Below the pieces are notes generated by a model that did not search any database, was not told where the DNA came from, and was given only the letters and a program-made list of their open reading frames with translations. From the NCBI GenBank assembly GCA_022478985.1, contig JAKSZP010002695.1, positions 124,001 through 188,000 of the forward strand: a stretch of DNA of 64,000 bases, read 5' to 3'. The position numbers were made by a program, and so were the translations under genes. Positions 9,101 to 21,589 of the stretch are shown piece after piece. The stretch's first letter is position 1, and each line of letters begins with the position of its first letter. Source of the stretch: Massospora cicadina. Lineage: Eukaryota; Entomophthoromycota; Entomophthoromycetes; Entomophthorales; Entomophthoraceae.

Positions 9101-10599
9101 ACTGGGGCATTGCAGGGTAGATTTATCAGGAGGATGTTGGATAGATCACCTGATTAATTATTTAAAGGTTGAACTGACAGGGTCTTAGCATGAAAAGGTT
9201 AAACTCAAAGTTAGCCAAAGATTCTAGGTTCTTCAATTGAATTGGGTGTACCAATAATCTATAAAGTATCATCCCAACAAGTAATTCTTTAATTCCCATT
9301 GCAGGGTATCCAATCTCAGCATTAGCTTCAAAGTTTTATGATCAAATTTAATACTGGGTATATCTTGGGGAGCCACTGTAATGAGCACCCTGTTTTCAGG
9401 TTTTCACCAAAAAACTAATATAAATATTGCAGGTGTCATAGAATAGGTACAGAAGTCATGAGTCATCTTTTGGGATGCCTTGACTGATCAGAATGGCTGG
9501 AGAGAGGTGATGCATAGCACTTTTGATTTTTCAGGGTTTAATATATATGCACTATCCTGGGTTACAATACTAAAAATTGTAACTATGTAAAGAGGTAAAA
9601 TTTGATAAATTCACTAGAAATATACGTAAACCTGTACTTGTTAAAACTTCTAATATTCTTAGGCCAATTAGGAGTTCTGTGGTGGATGGAACACTCAAGT
9701 CCTCTTCATTCAGGATCTTCACTTCTCATCCAGTATGGGGGTCAAGCTGCAGCCAAATCCTTTGATTGGCTTTGCGATTGTTAGCCTTCCACTGTATGAG
9801 GGTGTCCAGATGGCTTCCAATGGTGTCAAGACGGAGTCTCAACTCGTGATGATTCCCAATATCCTTCCATTAATTTTTGCCTGCTTAAGGACAAGGTCTC
9901 ATTTGGCAACAAACTATCTGATTCTGGAAGGCTCGACTTCAGAGGAGGACAGCCAAACATTTATTGGTTTAATCCTGAGATAATTTGGGCCATTCTTTAG
10001 TATGAACGCCAAAACTTATAGATATCTGAGTTATTATGTTGTTGGTTTTTGTGAGATTTTACCAACCAAGATGATATTTTTGCTTACAAAAGCAGTGTCT
10101 TTTTTATTTTGACTAGACACCCTTATTGATTCATGAATGGATATCAAATTATCCAAAATTATTGAGAACATTGTGGCCTTTGCAGTAGCTACATTCCATT
10201 TTAGAGACTTTTAGAGAGTTTTTAGATGCTTTTTTAAAAGCTTAGTTAAGCTAAAAGTGTTTTTGCTTTTATTTAAAAAAACTTGAAATTAATCTGAAAA
10301 AAGTAAGATATTAGATTTAACTTTTATATCATCTTCAAGCTCTGTTGTAGACATACTTTTCTATATGATGCAGGAATGGACCTTTAGCAAAGTCCAGATA
10401 TAGAAAAAGTTTTAGTTTTTTAGGTGATATGCTGAAAGATTCAAACTGCTTCTTTTTGGGGAAACAAACATGGAGGCGAATTATTTGGAGTCATAATAAA
10501 CATTGGACCAAGGTTAAGTAGATGTTAAAGCATCTTTCTTTTGCTTTAATCACTTATTTTGATCAAATTTGTGATTGTAATTAAATGTAGTTAAGAAAG
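9101..10599. other. unassigned, with one small helical minus-strand remnant
   Basis: The only coding-like patch is on the minus strand at about 9,745-9,860. It gives a coiled-coil-like stretch containing LDTIGSHLDTLIQWK, then a stop. It may be leader or gag sequence of another gypsy element, since coiled coils are common there, but I cannot place it. The rest shows no recognisable structure. Confidence 0.3.
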
Positions 10600-11006
10600 T
10601 TCTTGTTGTTAACTTTGTGACCCTTATTATGAATTTTACAATTTTTGGCGCCCACTTCCCCTTTGTGGGGTGGCGACGCCACCTTCTGGCATTTTTTAGC
10701 CACTGCCAAAGAACACTCAGGCTGGCTTCGCTAACCCACCATCCTACCAGTTGCTTTAGCCTCCTTTAGATCTTTCTCAACACCTAGCGCGCTCCAATGC
10801 GGTGATTTAAAGCCCCTTGCTTCCCTAGAGCAACCTGTACTATATATTTAGGTGAGTATAGGAATCCACTTTTCCTATGTGAGTGTTGTCATCATTAAGA
10901 TGGTGCAGGCGTGTATATATTCTGCCATTTTTATCCATTTCCGACCCTTTGAGGGGCAATTGACCTAGGCTTCTTTAGTGAAGCCAAGTCTATTGTCACA
11001 GTAACT

Positions 11007-11528
11007 ATGAAGCTTGTTTATAAAACTCAAATTTCCACTACCTGTACTTGGCTGCCAGAAGATGCCACTCTGGTGCTCCAGTTTGGCAGGCTGCCAAACT
11101 ACCTCTCTATTAACAACTACGCCATGATATTATGGAAGGATTTCCCCTTACAGTGCCAATTCCTTCCTCAAGTTTGTTGCTCCCAAAGGGCAGTTACCTC
11201 AAAAGCATTAAACTTTTTGTGACAATTAGCCCCTCCCACTATGACGTCCACCTTAAAATCCTTAATACTAGGATCCACTCTGCCTCATACGTTTGTTATA
11301 GCCTGTGTAGAGAACAGAGACACACTCTGCCCCTTGTGCTTTTTTTGTATAACAAAACGCAAGTGCCGCTCCCTTATCACCGTAGCATCTTCTGATACTG
11401 CTCCATCCCATTTAGGCCCACCACTGATCAGGTGGAATATTTTATGGGGGCTTAATACTCCCTTCTTTTTCCACACCTCTTCAGCTGCAACTCCTAATGC
11501 GCCATCAAATCAGCTGCGATTTTCCTAA
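11007..11528 (+). pseudogene. LINE ORF1 (nucleic-acid-binding protein) remnant
   Basis: Three overlapping frames (11,007-11,222; 11,132-11,395; 11,241-11,528) cover one broken ORF1. The first holds TLVLQFGRLPNYL, equivalent to TTLVVQFEGLPTHL in LINE2 and TTMVVSFASLPSHL in LINE3. The third begins the CCHC knuckle, CPLC, after which the frame slips (a T-run at 11,340-11,347) and the expected His falls out of frame. ORF1 proteins of this type bind LINE RNA in a particle. This copy is not functional. Confidence 0.6.
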
Positions 11529-12317
11529 CCTGTTTAGAAACAGATTGCTTCTCAGGCCCCTATAGAATATCTTAGTCAGTAGTTTGAAGGCCAGATACTC
11601 CTTCCTCAGACAACCAACTCTTGTTGCTGGCCAAAATCTGCACATATTGAACCATTTATAATTATCAAATGTGTCAATTAGAGCTTTTCAAACCTTTTGC
11701 AACTACACTGATCTCAATTTTTGAAAAATTTATCCTTAATCTGATCTTTATTGCTGTTTCTGCTCTGATAAGGGCTTTCTGATTTATAAAACGTATTAGC
11801 TTGCTATTGAAACGGCCACTGCCCCCACCAACACACTAAATTGCCAGTCATTCCACAAGACCATGGAGTCTCTTATTGTGAGAGTCCATTCCTGATATCA
11901 CAGCTGACGTCTTTGAGGAATCCTAAGATGAGATTAAGGAGCTTCAATTTCTGTGTGACGCTCATGCACTGATACCACCAACAATTGGCGAATTTTCATC
12001 CCCAATTACCCTAAACTAAATAAGCTATCAATTTTCATGTGAATGTGAATTCACCATATATACCAATTTCCAGCTTGCTCATATGTTGAGGAAATGCACA
12101 CTGTATGCCTCATAGATAAATACAGAATTAAGCTCTTAAACCTTCTTTTATAATCCGCTGACTCCCCCACTCCCATTTTGTTTCTCTTACATATGCCTTC
12201 AGGTCCATGGCGGACAGATTCACTACAACCCCCCATCTGATGCCCTTCGGGCTTGACGTCACTGCACTTACCATAGTTTTTTTAAGTTTATATGTCCCCT
12301 CTGCAAAAAAACGTGTG

Positions 12318-12359
12318 GATGCATCCCTCTCAGATTGGGCCCCACTAGTACTAGAAAAA
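12318..12359 (+). mobile_element. mini-retroposon copy 5 (about 42 bp)
   Basis: Starts GATGCATCCC and ends GGGCCCCACTAGTACTAGAAAAA, aligning over its whole length with copies 1 and 6. No convincing target duplication remains, so the copy is probably old. It lies in the 3' region of LINE4. Confidence 0.6.
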
Positions 12360-13625
12360 TACATTGACGGTAACTCCTTTTCAGTCTATAAGAAAGGCTT
12401 GAGTTAGAAGTTGATATTGCACTATACTATTTTGTCATAGCTTCTATGTTTACATGTAGCTTTTAACAAATTATAGTGGTAAATAATTAGGAAAATTAAC
12501 AACAATATGATATTTAGATATATAGCAATTATTGATTACAATTTTTTCTAATTAATCAAATGAGGTACACTACCGAAAAACTTTATTTTTACATTTAGAT
12601 AATTTATATTTTAGCTTAATGTTATATTCACCAAGCTAACAACTCCACACAATCACATCATGAAAAACTAAGATTTTTAAGATCAACCTCTTAGAGGTAG
12701 TGTTAGGACCAAGAGGGCAAAATTATTTAACTAAAAACCCTTGCAGTTTCTGTGGAACCACCTGAGGCATAAGGCAACAAGGACTACAATGACTTTAAGC
12801 CCTATCTGACAAAGGTTCAATTGTTTTAGTGGGAGCATGTTAGCCGTAATTTACATCATGATACTTATAGTTGCTGAACAGAAAGGCAAAAAAATCTAAA
12901 TCTAAAGTTTAAATTTTTAATTATAATCAAGTGGAAAAGAAAATAGAACAAAATGGACCAGGACCATTACAAGAAAAGGGCAATGGCTTATAAGGGATAT
13001 GGGATTTGAGGGGGTTATCACACTGTTTGTGAGTGCTTCATCCTCTTCTTGGGCTTCAGATCTTTTCAATTTGTTCCTGGGAGGACAGGTTTAATACACA
13101 AAATGGAAGTGATTATTGTGGTTAATAATGGTGATGGGGCATGCCATGATTGACTGCTCCCCAATTAGGTTAAGAAACAATTTCAAAAAATTTTCAGATT
13201 GAGACGCACTCCACCCATGGCACCCCAGCATCTGATTGACAACAGGAAATAAAAAATGAGATATCATCGAAATAAAAAAGAAAGGGATATAATCAGAAAA
13301 AATCCCAAACTTGCCAGCGCATTAAGTCATTTACTTGTGTGCCAGCTCTCATCACTTTTGCTTTTCATCAACTTGCTCAATACGTTATGCAATGGATATC
13401 ATCGCCTCATAAACAAAAAAAAATGCAACTATGCCTCCTTATGCTGCATGCCGTGATGCTCTCACCCCAATGTTGTCTGCCATGGTCCACCAGCTAAAGC
13501 AGGCACCGGATAAATGTTCCTTAAGCTTCCACGCCTTCTGATATGGCTTCCTAGGCAGATAATTTAGGGACAATATTAGTATTTTTTTAATTTAAGATAA
13601 TCCCTTTTTTGAATCTACAAATAAA

Positions 13626-13674
13626 GATGCGTGGCAAATCCCCCTTTTGGGTTGAACACCACTAGTACTAAAAA
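13626..13674 (+). mobile_element. mini-retroposon copy 6 (49 bp, full-length form)
   Basis: Starts GATGCGTGGC, contains CCCCCTTTTGGGTTG and ends CACCACTAGTACTAAAAA. The flanks show only a degenerate possible duplication. It is the clearest 49-nt full-length match to copy 1. Confidence 0.7.
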
Positions 13675-13883
13675 CAGATTCTTCTGAAATGTAAACTCTT
13701 AAGCTTTGTAAAAGATTGTAATTTATAACATAATAATTAGGATAAAGTTAGAAAACTTTAAGGAAATATATTTCCAGATACTTTTTCCCATCTGATATGG
13801 CTTCCTGGGCTGATAGCTAAGGTATCATATTATATTCTTTTAAAGCTAATAAACACTTTTTTTAGCACATCACTTAAAGCTCC

Positions 13884-13928
13884 GATGATGACCCCTTTTT
13901 TAGGTTAGGCTCCACCAGTATTAAAAAG
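13884..13928 (+). mobile_element. mini-retroposon copy 7 (45 bp)
   Basis: Starts GATGATGACCCC and ends GCTCCACCAGTATTAAAAAG. Diverged but alignable with copies 1 and 6. No clear target duplication. Confidence 0.55.
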
Positions 13929-14120
13929 TTTAGGTAATTGAGATGTTTATTAATTGAAGATTTTGGGACTATGTCAGTGTTGTGGGAGCACTAACCTAGA
14001 GTAGTATGTGCTTTCCTGCGGTGTAACTGAGGTATTTATTTACATAAGAGCTGATCAGCATAACATATAAACTGTTAGATGAAGTGGTATAAGCAGTGTT
14101 AATATAGGGTAAAAGTCATT

Positions 14121-14779
14121 GGAAATCCTAGCATTACCATATCCACTTTTAGCCAATTTCCAACAAGGTTGGACTTCCACGATATCACTGGCGCGAGATC
14201 AATTCTTTCTAGGAAGGGTAAAGCAATACTGCAACTATGCAACTGTGGGGAAGGGAACATAAGATAGGTATACCCTTTCTTGAGAAGCAGGTTGCAAATG
14301 AAAGAGATTGTGCGTTCTGTGGACATTGTATGTTGGGAAAGGTGGGACAACATGGGGATGGGGTGAAGCAGTGGCTGGAATGGCACCCAGAGGAAACGTT
14401 AGGTGGGTAGATGGTCAGAAGCCTATTATTGGGTACAGACTTAATGAAACTGAAACTCTCAAGAGGAGTACATGGTGCTGCATAATTTGTTGGAGTAAAC
14501 TCCATTGCGGGTCATGTATGAACTTCACAATTAAATCCCAGAGGAACAGCTGAAAGCAACTGGAGTCTCTTGGCTGGAACTAGGAAATGTAAATCATTGT
14601 GAACATATGATATCATGGAAGGCAGTAGCTATAAAAGGTGATAGAGCTGATAAAGAGACATGATAATAAAAAGGTAGGCCCATGTGAGTGTAAAAGGATC
14701 TCTATGGACAGGAATGGCAAAAAGGGGAGGTCCACGCTGCACTACAGCAGGAAAGAAAATGCGATGGTTTGATATATTA
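14121..14779. other. spacer between the two C/D repeats, unassigned
   Basis: Overlapping short frames on both strands are mutually exclusive and none matches a family I know. Nothing else was recognised. Confidence 0.3.
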
Positions 14780-16120
14780 GGACCAGGGAGTCCAAGCTTT
14801 TGGTGAAAAGACCTTGCAGATTCTATAAAACCACTATAAAAACAAGAAACAATATTATGATGCTCTAAGGCCTTTATCTGACAGGGCACACCTGTTATAT
14901 TGGGTGCACATTGCCGCAGTGCACAACTTGATGCTTAAAGATGATTTTTAGACACACAGATAATTATCTGATATATGACTTTTAAAAACTAGAGAAAAGA
15001 AATTAGAACAAAATTGGTAATAACTCTCATAAGTGAGGACATTAATATTATAGGGGACTGGGAATTAGAGGGGCTACTGCGCTGTTCTTGTGGAGCTGCA
15101 TCCTAATCTTGAGTTGTAGGTTCTATGCAGTTCACAATTGGTTGAAAAAAGTTGGAATTTCAAAATTTTCATGTTAATTGAGGTTGGGAGTGGTGATGGG
15201 GCACGACATTATTGGCTGCTCTCTAACTAATCCAGTAAACATTGCAACAATTCACCTGATATAGATGCGCTCCACTCACAGCAACACTGATTTTGATTGT
15301 CAATAGGAAATTAAAAAAGGTGGATTTTGGAGAAATAAGATAAAAGGGAGAGCCAGAATCTGCAGAATCTTAAAATTAGCTTTTGTAGAAAAAGTAAAAT
15401 TTTACCAGAGAAATTGAAATTTAAAAAGGTTAGCAGAATCAGAAAATTAGGTTTTTGAAAAAGGGTTTTTTGAAAGAATGTCAAGGGTGTGTATTGGGAT
15501 TTGACCTATTTTCAGAAGGAAGGGCTTCAAAGTTCAATTTTTAAGACAACATAATGAAGTAATAAATATCAAATTTATTTATAAAATTAGAGTTTAAAAA
15601 TTTCTCTATTTAAATATAAACAAGTTTATTGATAGTACTAGGAAATATCATAGATAAAGGTTTATTTGATATCAAGCGTAATAAAATTAAAGATTATATA
15701 GATTATAATAAATCAGGATAGTCCAATTTATGAGACAATCTTACCTAATCCTACCGGTGGATAACTAGGATTTGTTACCTGAATTGTTAATTGATATTTC
15801 AAAGTAGTGATGGAATTTTTAATTTTTTCATATATTAATTTTATACCTAAAGTATATAGGTACAGTTATATATCATATACTAGATATTATAAAAGGAAAG
15901 TTGTTTTAACTACATGTAGATAAGAAACACAAATTGAGGCTTCACCCTTAATATGGAAATCTGACAGTGTGATAGAACTTACTAGAGTAGAATGTATCCT
16001 TTTGGCGATGTAACTGAGGGACTTCTCTTTATAAAAGCCTAATATATTCAACAATCACACAGTTAGGCATTGTGGCGATGGAGGCAATATTTCAAGAATA
16101 AATGTAGAAAGCATTGGAAA
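14780..16120. repeat. degenerate direct repeat C/D, second copy
   Basis: Partner of 12,660-14,120, with blocks C and D in the same order and orientation. Shorter than the first copy by roughly the length of the two mini-retroposons with their targets. Confidence 0.5.
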
Positions 16121-17509
16121 GCCTTATATCCAGCGAGACAAAGAAAGTCTTTTTTCCATTATAAAGTTCCAGCATCTATGATAAGAGCCACAACTCACAA
16201 AGCATAGTCGTTCTTGTGTTTGGATTTATAAGGTTCAGAGAGACAAGAATGGGTATTAATCCCTAGCAGCATTGTTACCACCCAGTTGTGAGGCTTAGTG
16301 AAGTTTTGGAAGGCCACCAAACTAGGAGCTTTGCATAATTTTTACCTTTCAGTAAAACTTTTATTCTATTATAAATCTGAAAAGTATATGGCACACCAAT
16401 ATAAAGACACTATAAGTATCTTAGCAAACTTAGATTCTGAAAATTAATAATAATTGTTACAGTATTTTGATAAACTACATACATTTTTAGTAAAAATAAA
16501 TAATTAGCTTAGAGATGATTTTTAGAACCTTAAGATGCCTCAGATAGCATAGTTAATTAAAACTAATAGACTAGCTTCAGGGGTTTGTCCACTAAAATTT
16601 AGCAACAGATAATTTCTTCTCAGAAGTTTTCTAGTTTAAAATTACAAAATTGTTAAGTATTGTTCAGTTTGTATCTCTCTACAATTAGGGTGCATTTAAT
16701 TACTCAGTTTAAATCAGTCAATCTTTTTAGATTATTTTATTTTTATCTAAATTACATTTTCCCTCTAGAAAAATTACACTCTGATGTATCTTGAAAATTA
16801 AGTACTAGATATTGCTTTTGTACACTAGCATTATGTTCTTAAGTCTTTATCATAATGTAAGTCTGTTTATTCAGTCCAAAATACTGAATCAGGTAATTCT
16901 TCTTAAGTTACCAGAAAGATTGGTTATATCGCCATAAGAAAAAACAGTATAAAGACATTTTAACCGCTTTACTAGCGACTTGACATGAAATAACAGAGAA
17001 TTTAACACTTACATAATAAGGTGGTGATTTTGTCAAGGAGCAACTTGAAGACTCTAAAGAAACTATCTTAACTTTTTATGATAACACTAACCCTTTAGCG
17101 CATTTATTTATAACAGATGCTTATAATCTGGAAATGGCCCCATTGAGGATGGCTGGAAGCATATACTTCTTAGGGCATCATTTATTTACCAAGAAAAAAC
17201 AATGACTCTGTGAAGCATTAGATCTTCTGATGTGGGCTGCAAGAAAGTGACACAGCACTAACATCTTGTTTGACACTTTGGTTGATTGGTAGAAACTTTC
17301 CTGAGTAATTTTTAGTATCTCAACAACACAAGGTCATGTAAGATCCACTGAATACACCTCGTGGACTACAAAGATGTTAAAATATAATGATAAATATGAC
17401 GATCTAAAAGGGCATTGGCATCAATTAGGAAACAGCAGCTGCAAAGGCATGAGTTAACAGCTTCTGGAATGTTTTTCATGATGCACTAAAATTATGATAC
17501 CATAATTGT
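16121..17509. other. AT-rich spacer, nothing recognised
   Basis: No supported coding frame, repeat partner or RNA motif. Confidence 0.3.
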
Positions 17510-17930
17510 AACGGGTCAAAGCCTTCTACATTGGCCCAAACCTGATAGGTATTGGAAAGCCAACAAAAATTCAAAATACCAAGTTTGGACCAAACATTTT
17601 ATCAATGTAAAAATGGAATGTGAAATGCGGCCCAAAAAACCGGATATATCTTCATTTTGGGGTTTTCTGAAATTAAGAAGGCCTAAATACCAACCATTGG
17701 AGAAAATAAAATGCATAATGATTTAAAGCCACCTAAGGGTTGGCGAAAATTACAGCTTCTCTATCATATTAATAAACTGTTGATCTTATAAACTGCCAGG
17801 CATAACCAAGAGTTTCAGCATTAAACACTTACAAGAGTTCCACCAAGCTCCAGAAAGGTAAGTGCTTATGGTTGAGTCACATGAAAAATTCAAATGCAAA
17901 ATATGACATTAGTCAGTTCATGACATCTCC
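17510..17930. repeat. degenerate direct repeat E, first copy
   Basis: Aligns in order with 18,340-18,870. Shared pieces include TTTGGACCAAAC/TTTGGACTAAAC, CATTGGAGAAAA with GCAT nearby, CAAAATATGACATTAGTC/CAAAATTGACATTAGTT and GTTCATGAC. Class unknown. Confidence 0.5.
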
Positions 17931-18339
17931 CCTCATAAAGATGAGGCATCAGTAGGCAGCAGCGGAAGTGTGGGACAGTGTAAAACAGGCACTAGAGCAC
18001 ATTTTCTACAGGATAAGTGAATTGGGATCTGAGCCTTTTGGCATGCATCAGGGATAATGGCGCATTGGTGGATGTCTAAAGACACGCATAACAATCTAAT
18101 TTAGGTACTGGTATGGCAGACAAATGGGAGGCAGATCAGAAGGGCTCACGTTTTGGACACTAGAGTGAACGGCGTTATGGTTGTGTGCATACCTAACCAA
18201 GGACAGGATAGGAGATGGGATTATAGAAGACACCATAAAGGCATGCGGACTTTGGACGTGGCACTTTGGTGGTGAAGGCAACAAGAAGATCTTATTATAA
18301 TGTAATAAACCAAATCCTGCTTTATTTGCTAAGGATGAA
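17931..18339. other. spacer between E repeats, unassigned
   Basis: No recognised feature. Confidence 0.3.
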
Positions 18340-18870
18340 AGAGATCAGCAAAGCCAATGAAAGCAAAACATTTTAGTTTGGACTAAACAAGCATTTTTAT
18401 GTATAAATGTGTCTGATAGATGTGGCTCAAAAATCGGATAGCATTTCAAGATAGGGCTCTCTTGAAATCAGAGAGCGGATTTATAATAAGCATTGGAGAA
18501 AAATATTGCATGACAGGGAACTTTCATGAGATGTGACGGAAATTTTAGCTGCGCCATCATTCATCAAATTATTAATCTGTAAATTGAAAAGCAAAAAGGG
18601 TGGTTAGCCTGCAGGTAAAACTGCTTCCACCCTAATACAGGTTTCGAATTTTAAACCTGTACTGGCTAGAAAAATTCTTGGTGTGGTATATTTATCCCAT
18701 GGTCGACCCATCTCAAGTAATGTTAAATTGAAAAGCAGAACCAAAAGATTTGGCATTCTACACCAATAGAAGTTCTGATGATCTTTTCAAAGGAAATTTA
18801 TCATGGGTTAGTTGCGTTTTTAAATGAATGACAAAATTGACATTAGTTGGTTCATGACTCCACCCACAAC
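18340..18870. repeat. degenerate direct repeat E, second copy (with SINE)
   Basis: Partner of 17,510-17,930. It is longer because SINE copy 3 is inserted at 18,594. Confidence 0.5.
18594..18723 (+). mobile_element. SINE copy 3 (130 bp) with perfect 14-bp target duplication
   Basis: Flanked by identical TAAATTGAAAAGCA at 18,580-18,593 and 18,724-18,737. The body reads GGTTAGCCTGCAGGTAAAAC, then a B-box-like GGTTTCGAATTT, then GGTGTGGTATATTTATCCC, and ends CTCAAGTAATGT. The length of 130 bp equals SINE copy 2. The first E repeat lacks it. There is no A-tail; the 3' end is AATGT/ATTGTTT-like, so the 3' recognition differs from that of the mini-retroposons. Confidence 0.82.
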
Positions 18871-19392
18871 ATCACAATCTGAGTGCAAGGCTTCGCCTAC
18901 TAGTCCCCCGCATTGTTCATCCTTACTCAGTAGTCCACTGAGCCCTACTAGTCTCAGCCTGAGATCAACTGCGTCAAACTACTGCTCCCTAAAGATCTCA
19001 GACCACCTACTCTGATTGGCAACCTGAAGCCTGAGGTAGACGCAACGTCATAATAAGTCCCACCCTACCCAAACAGAACATCTCATAAAGCTCATTCTAT
19101 GGTGCTATAAAAGTAACAATGAACTCTTACTTATCCAATGGGAAACATGGAGGAGGCCATTAAGCAACCTCAGGATCTTCCTCTATACCATAATGGGAGC
19201 ACCATCCTAAATTAGCAAACTAGATCCTCTGCTCTGACTTTTTCAACTAATTAACCTCTTTGCACTCAACATGAATTGCCACCTAAAGTCAATCTAGTGG
19301 ACTTAAGAACTAGCCGCCTCACTGCTGCTATATGAAAGCTGGAAACCACAAAGGATGCGAGAGGAATAACTATATGTACTTTTGGCAGAAAC

Positions 19393-19791
19393 ATGGCCAT
19401 GCATTTCATCAATGTGAATGGTTTACACGACTTCAAGTGTAGGTCCCACCTCTTCTGCAATTTCAGGTCAGCACAGATTGATATCGCTGATGTCAGTAGT
19501 CCTATATTCTTTTCCACAAACTTAATGCATGGAATGAACAGCCTAGTAGGCAATTCTTTGTGGATAAAGCATGTATCTCTTATTATATTAAACCCAAAGG
19601 TTAAAAATCTACTTCTTTTTGCAAATCTAGGTGGCAATTTTATATTAAGCAAACTCACCACCCCAGATTGTATATTTTTAAAAAAAAAATACATGCCAAC
19701 GAGGGACAATAACTTAACAAGCTCCTTTAAGAGTTTTCACAGCTTAATTTACATGCAACACCATCCTCATGGAGACTTTCAATACTACTAA
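19393..19791 (+). pseudogene. LINE ORF2 endonuclease domain (LINE5)
   Basis: A 132-codon open stretch with the layout of the LINE AP-endonuclease N-terminus: NVNGLHDFKCRSHLF at the start (the family's 'N-x-NG' opening), VGNSLWIKHVSLIILNPKV in the middle, then KLTTPDCIFLKKKYMPTRD and HHPHGDF near the end. In LINEs this domain nicks target DNA to prime reverse transcription. The catalytic Gln-Glu-x-His region is degraded (SSPIFF where QE is expected), so it is inactive. It remains in register over an unusually long stretch for this locus. Confidence 0.75.
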
Positions 19792-20479
19792 GTCGCGTCT
19801 GAAATTTCTACTCTCTGAAGCAAGGGATTTTATTGGCTCATGTTGACTTTATAACTTCCTTCGCTATAGCTGCTAAATATGATGAACTTCCCCCTATGTG
19901 TCTGGACTCAGTTATAAGAATAAAATCTAGTATGAAGGAGGGGATTTCAGTTCAGCATAGATGATAGGTATGGTACTGATTGGCCAATACTGGTTGACCT
20001 CATCTTTCCCATATCTTTCAACATAAAAATGGGTGATTTTAGATCACACATAATTGTCCTCACCACCACAAATAAACTATTTCTCATGTTTTAGCTAAGG
20101 TTTTTACCACCACTTCTCAACAACTTTTTTGTGGAGGACAGGCTATTTATGACCAACTGAGAAATTCTCAATTACTCAACCCTCTGATCAACCCCAGCGC
20201 TAGAATGGTGGTGACACAGGAGGGAATCTCCCAGGCCGCTTATAACTGCTTTAAAACAAAGATGACTTTATCTTTCACTAGATTTAAATGGCTAAATATA
20301 AAATCTGGCATCTGAGCTGTGATTTTTGACATTTAACCTCTCACTAGTCAATTTCTGGGAAGCCGCACAAGAGGCACTCCACTTGGAGCTTACCCTACAA
20401 AATGAGTGGGAAGCTAACTTAACATCGTCTCGCTATTATGCTAGTGGTAGCTCCCCATCCTTTGCTTCAAGAGAAGAAA

Positions 20480-20820
20480 GCTTGATAAAAAGTGCTGAAG
20501 ATTGCTTTACTAAGGATCATCATTACCACCATGGACAAGGAGACAATCATTTATGAGCTTCACCGCTTTTACTCAACCCTTTTCTAATCCACCATGGTAG
20601 ATTTGACAGACATCTGAGAATTCTTGTGGTGAATTCAATGCCACCCACTAACCTACAGGCTGATGAAGCTCTCATGGAGCCAGTTTTCATCCAAGATTCT
20701 ATATACTCTTTTTCAGTTACCTGCAGCTCAAAGCCCGTGTCCTGATGGTAAACCCTTTTATTGTATCTTCTAGACCTGCGGTAATAGCTAAGGCTTTGTA
20801 ATATTTCTTTCTACACTTAA
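20480..20820 (+). pseudogene. LINE reverse transcriptase, N-terminal piece (LINE5)
   Basis: Frameshifted pieces give TMDKETIIYELHRFYSTLF (about 20,530-20,587) and LPAAQSPCPDGKPF (about 20,720-20,760). The latter corresponds to the 'SPGPDGIP' motif of LINE reverse transcriptases. The frame then reads up to the junction with the LTR of element B. Confidence 0.7.
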
Positions 20821-20822
20821 GG

Positions 20823-21567
20823 TGTTGATGACTGGTGTTGACCAAGCATTTAAAATCAACCCTAATACATCTTCACATAAGCCTTTCCAACCTATTGCCC
20901 GCCTTTATTAATTAAATTTTCTTCAATCCACCATAAGATATTTTGTAACACATTTACCTTAAAATTTACCATTCATTACCCACACGCCTTTGATTTATGT
21001 TCCATTCCATTTCCGCCCAGGTTAGAATATTTAGTATATATTTTTGCTCATTCCGCTGTAACTACCTCCAAATCACTGATATGATATATGCCAAAAAAAC
21101 AAGAAAGGTGTACCTGATTAATCAAATATTAAACTCACAATTTGCACACTCCATACGCTAGGTGTGGCTGTGAGCCTGTCAGTAGGCTAAAAGGGATATC
21201 ATATAATAACTTGACTCTCCAGAGAAGGACAACAAACTTAGCACCTTCTGGATGCCTGTGAATATATAGTAAAAAAGTGCATGGTGGAATAAAGAAACTA
21301 ATCGAGATAAAAAGGTCATGGAGCTATGAACTCTTGATACCCTAAGATTCCTGATGAAACTTGATTCTTTTTCCTATGAAGGATCTTCAGCAAAAATGAA
21401 AATACTAAATGATACTATTGCAAATCCAAAGACAATGGAAAAAAGTAATATATCTATATACAATATTTAAGCTCTCCTCAGAGGTTAACATCTTCATAAG
21501 CAGTACCTTATTATTGCATTATTTACCTGTTCTCTAGCTTCATTGTTATAACTCTTGTTGCAATATT
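20823..21567 (+). repeat. 5' LTR of element B
   Basis: Begins TGTTGATGACTGG and ends TTGTTGCAATATT, one base before the primer site. About 745 bp. Confidence 0.7.
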
Positions 21568-21568
21568 C

Positions 21569-21583
21569 TGTGCTCACTACAGG
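21569..21583 (+). promoter_or_regulatory. primer binding site of element B
   Basis: TGTGCTCACTACAGG, a one-base-shorter variant of the site in element A. Confidence 0.7.
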
Positions 21584-21589
21584 TGCACT

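Larger units (their letters stand above)
10600..12410 (+). mobile_element. LINE4: ORF1-only LINE copy (ends approximate)
   Basis: Carries an ORF1 relic like those of LINE2 and LINE3: a domain with LPEDATLVLQFGRLPNYL (about 11,055-11,108) followed by a zinc-knuckle start CPLC (11,328-11,339). The distance from knuckle to 3' end (about 1.08 kb) matches LINE2 and LINE3, and no endonuclease or reverse transcriptase lies between. A degenerate tail (CTCCTTTTCAG ... GAGTTAGAAG) ends near 12,410. Target duplications are not clear. It is locally GC-richer than its flanks. Confidence 0.6.
12660..14120. repeat. degenerate direct repeat C/D, first copy
   Basis: Two blocks recur about 2.0-2.1 kb downstream. 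Block C (12,700-13,260; for example TTAGGACCA, CCT-TGCAG, GATGGGGCA, CAGGAAATAAAAAA) matches 14,775-15,350. Block D (13,975-14,115; TAGAGTAGTATGT, GTAACTGAGG, CATTGGAAA) matches 15,965-16,110. The element class is not identified; a long LTR pair or a tandem duplication would both fit. It contains mini-retroposon copies 6 and 7, which are absent from the second copy. Confidence 0.5.
18871..20822 (+). mobile_element. LINE5 fragment 1 (endonuclease and start of reverse transcriptase)
   Basis: Plus-strand LINE ORF2 sequence that continues at 29,781 and again near 45,950, interrupted by LTR elements B and G. It contains an AP-type endonuclease (19,390-19,790) and the N-terminal reverse transcriptase (20,480-20,820). 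The part before 19,390 has no recognised ORF1. It is cut at 20,822, where the LTR of B begins. Confidence 0.75.

Noticed and set aside
18594..18723. A tRNA gene
   Set aside because: A- and B-box-like segments are present, but no cloverleaf can be drawn. The unit is 130 bp with target duplications and has two relatives, so it is a SINE.
19393..19791. Host gene of 132 codons
   Set aside because: The motif order identifies it as a LINE endonuclease, with LINE reverse transcriptase downstream.
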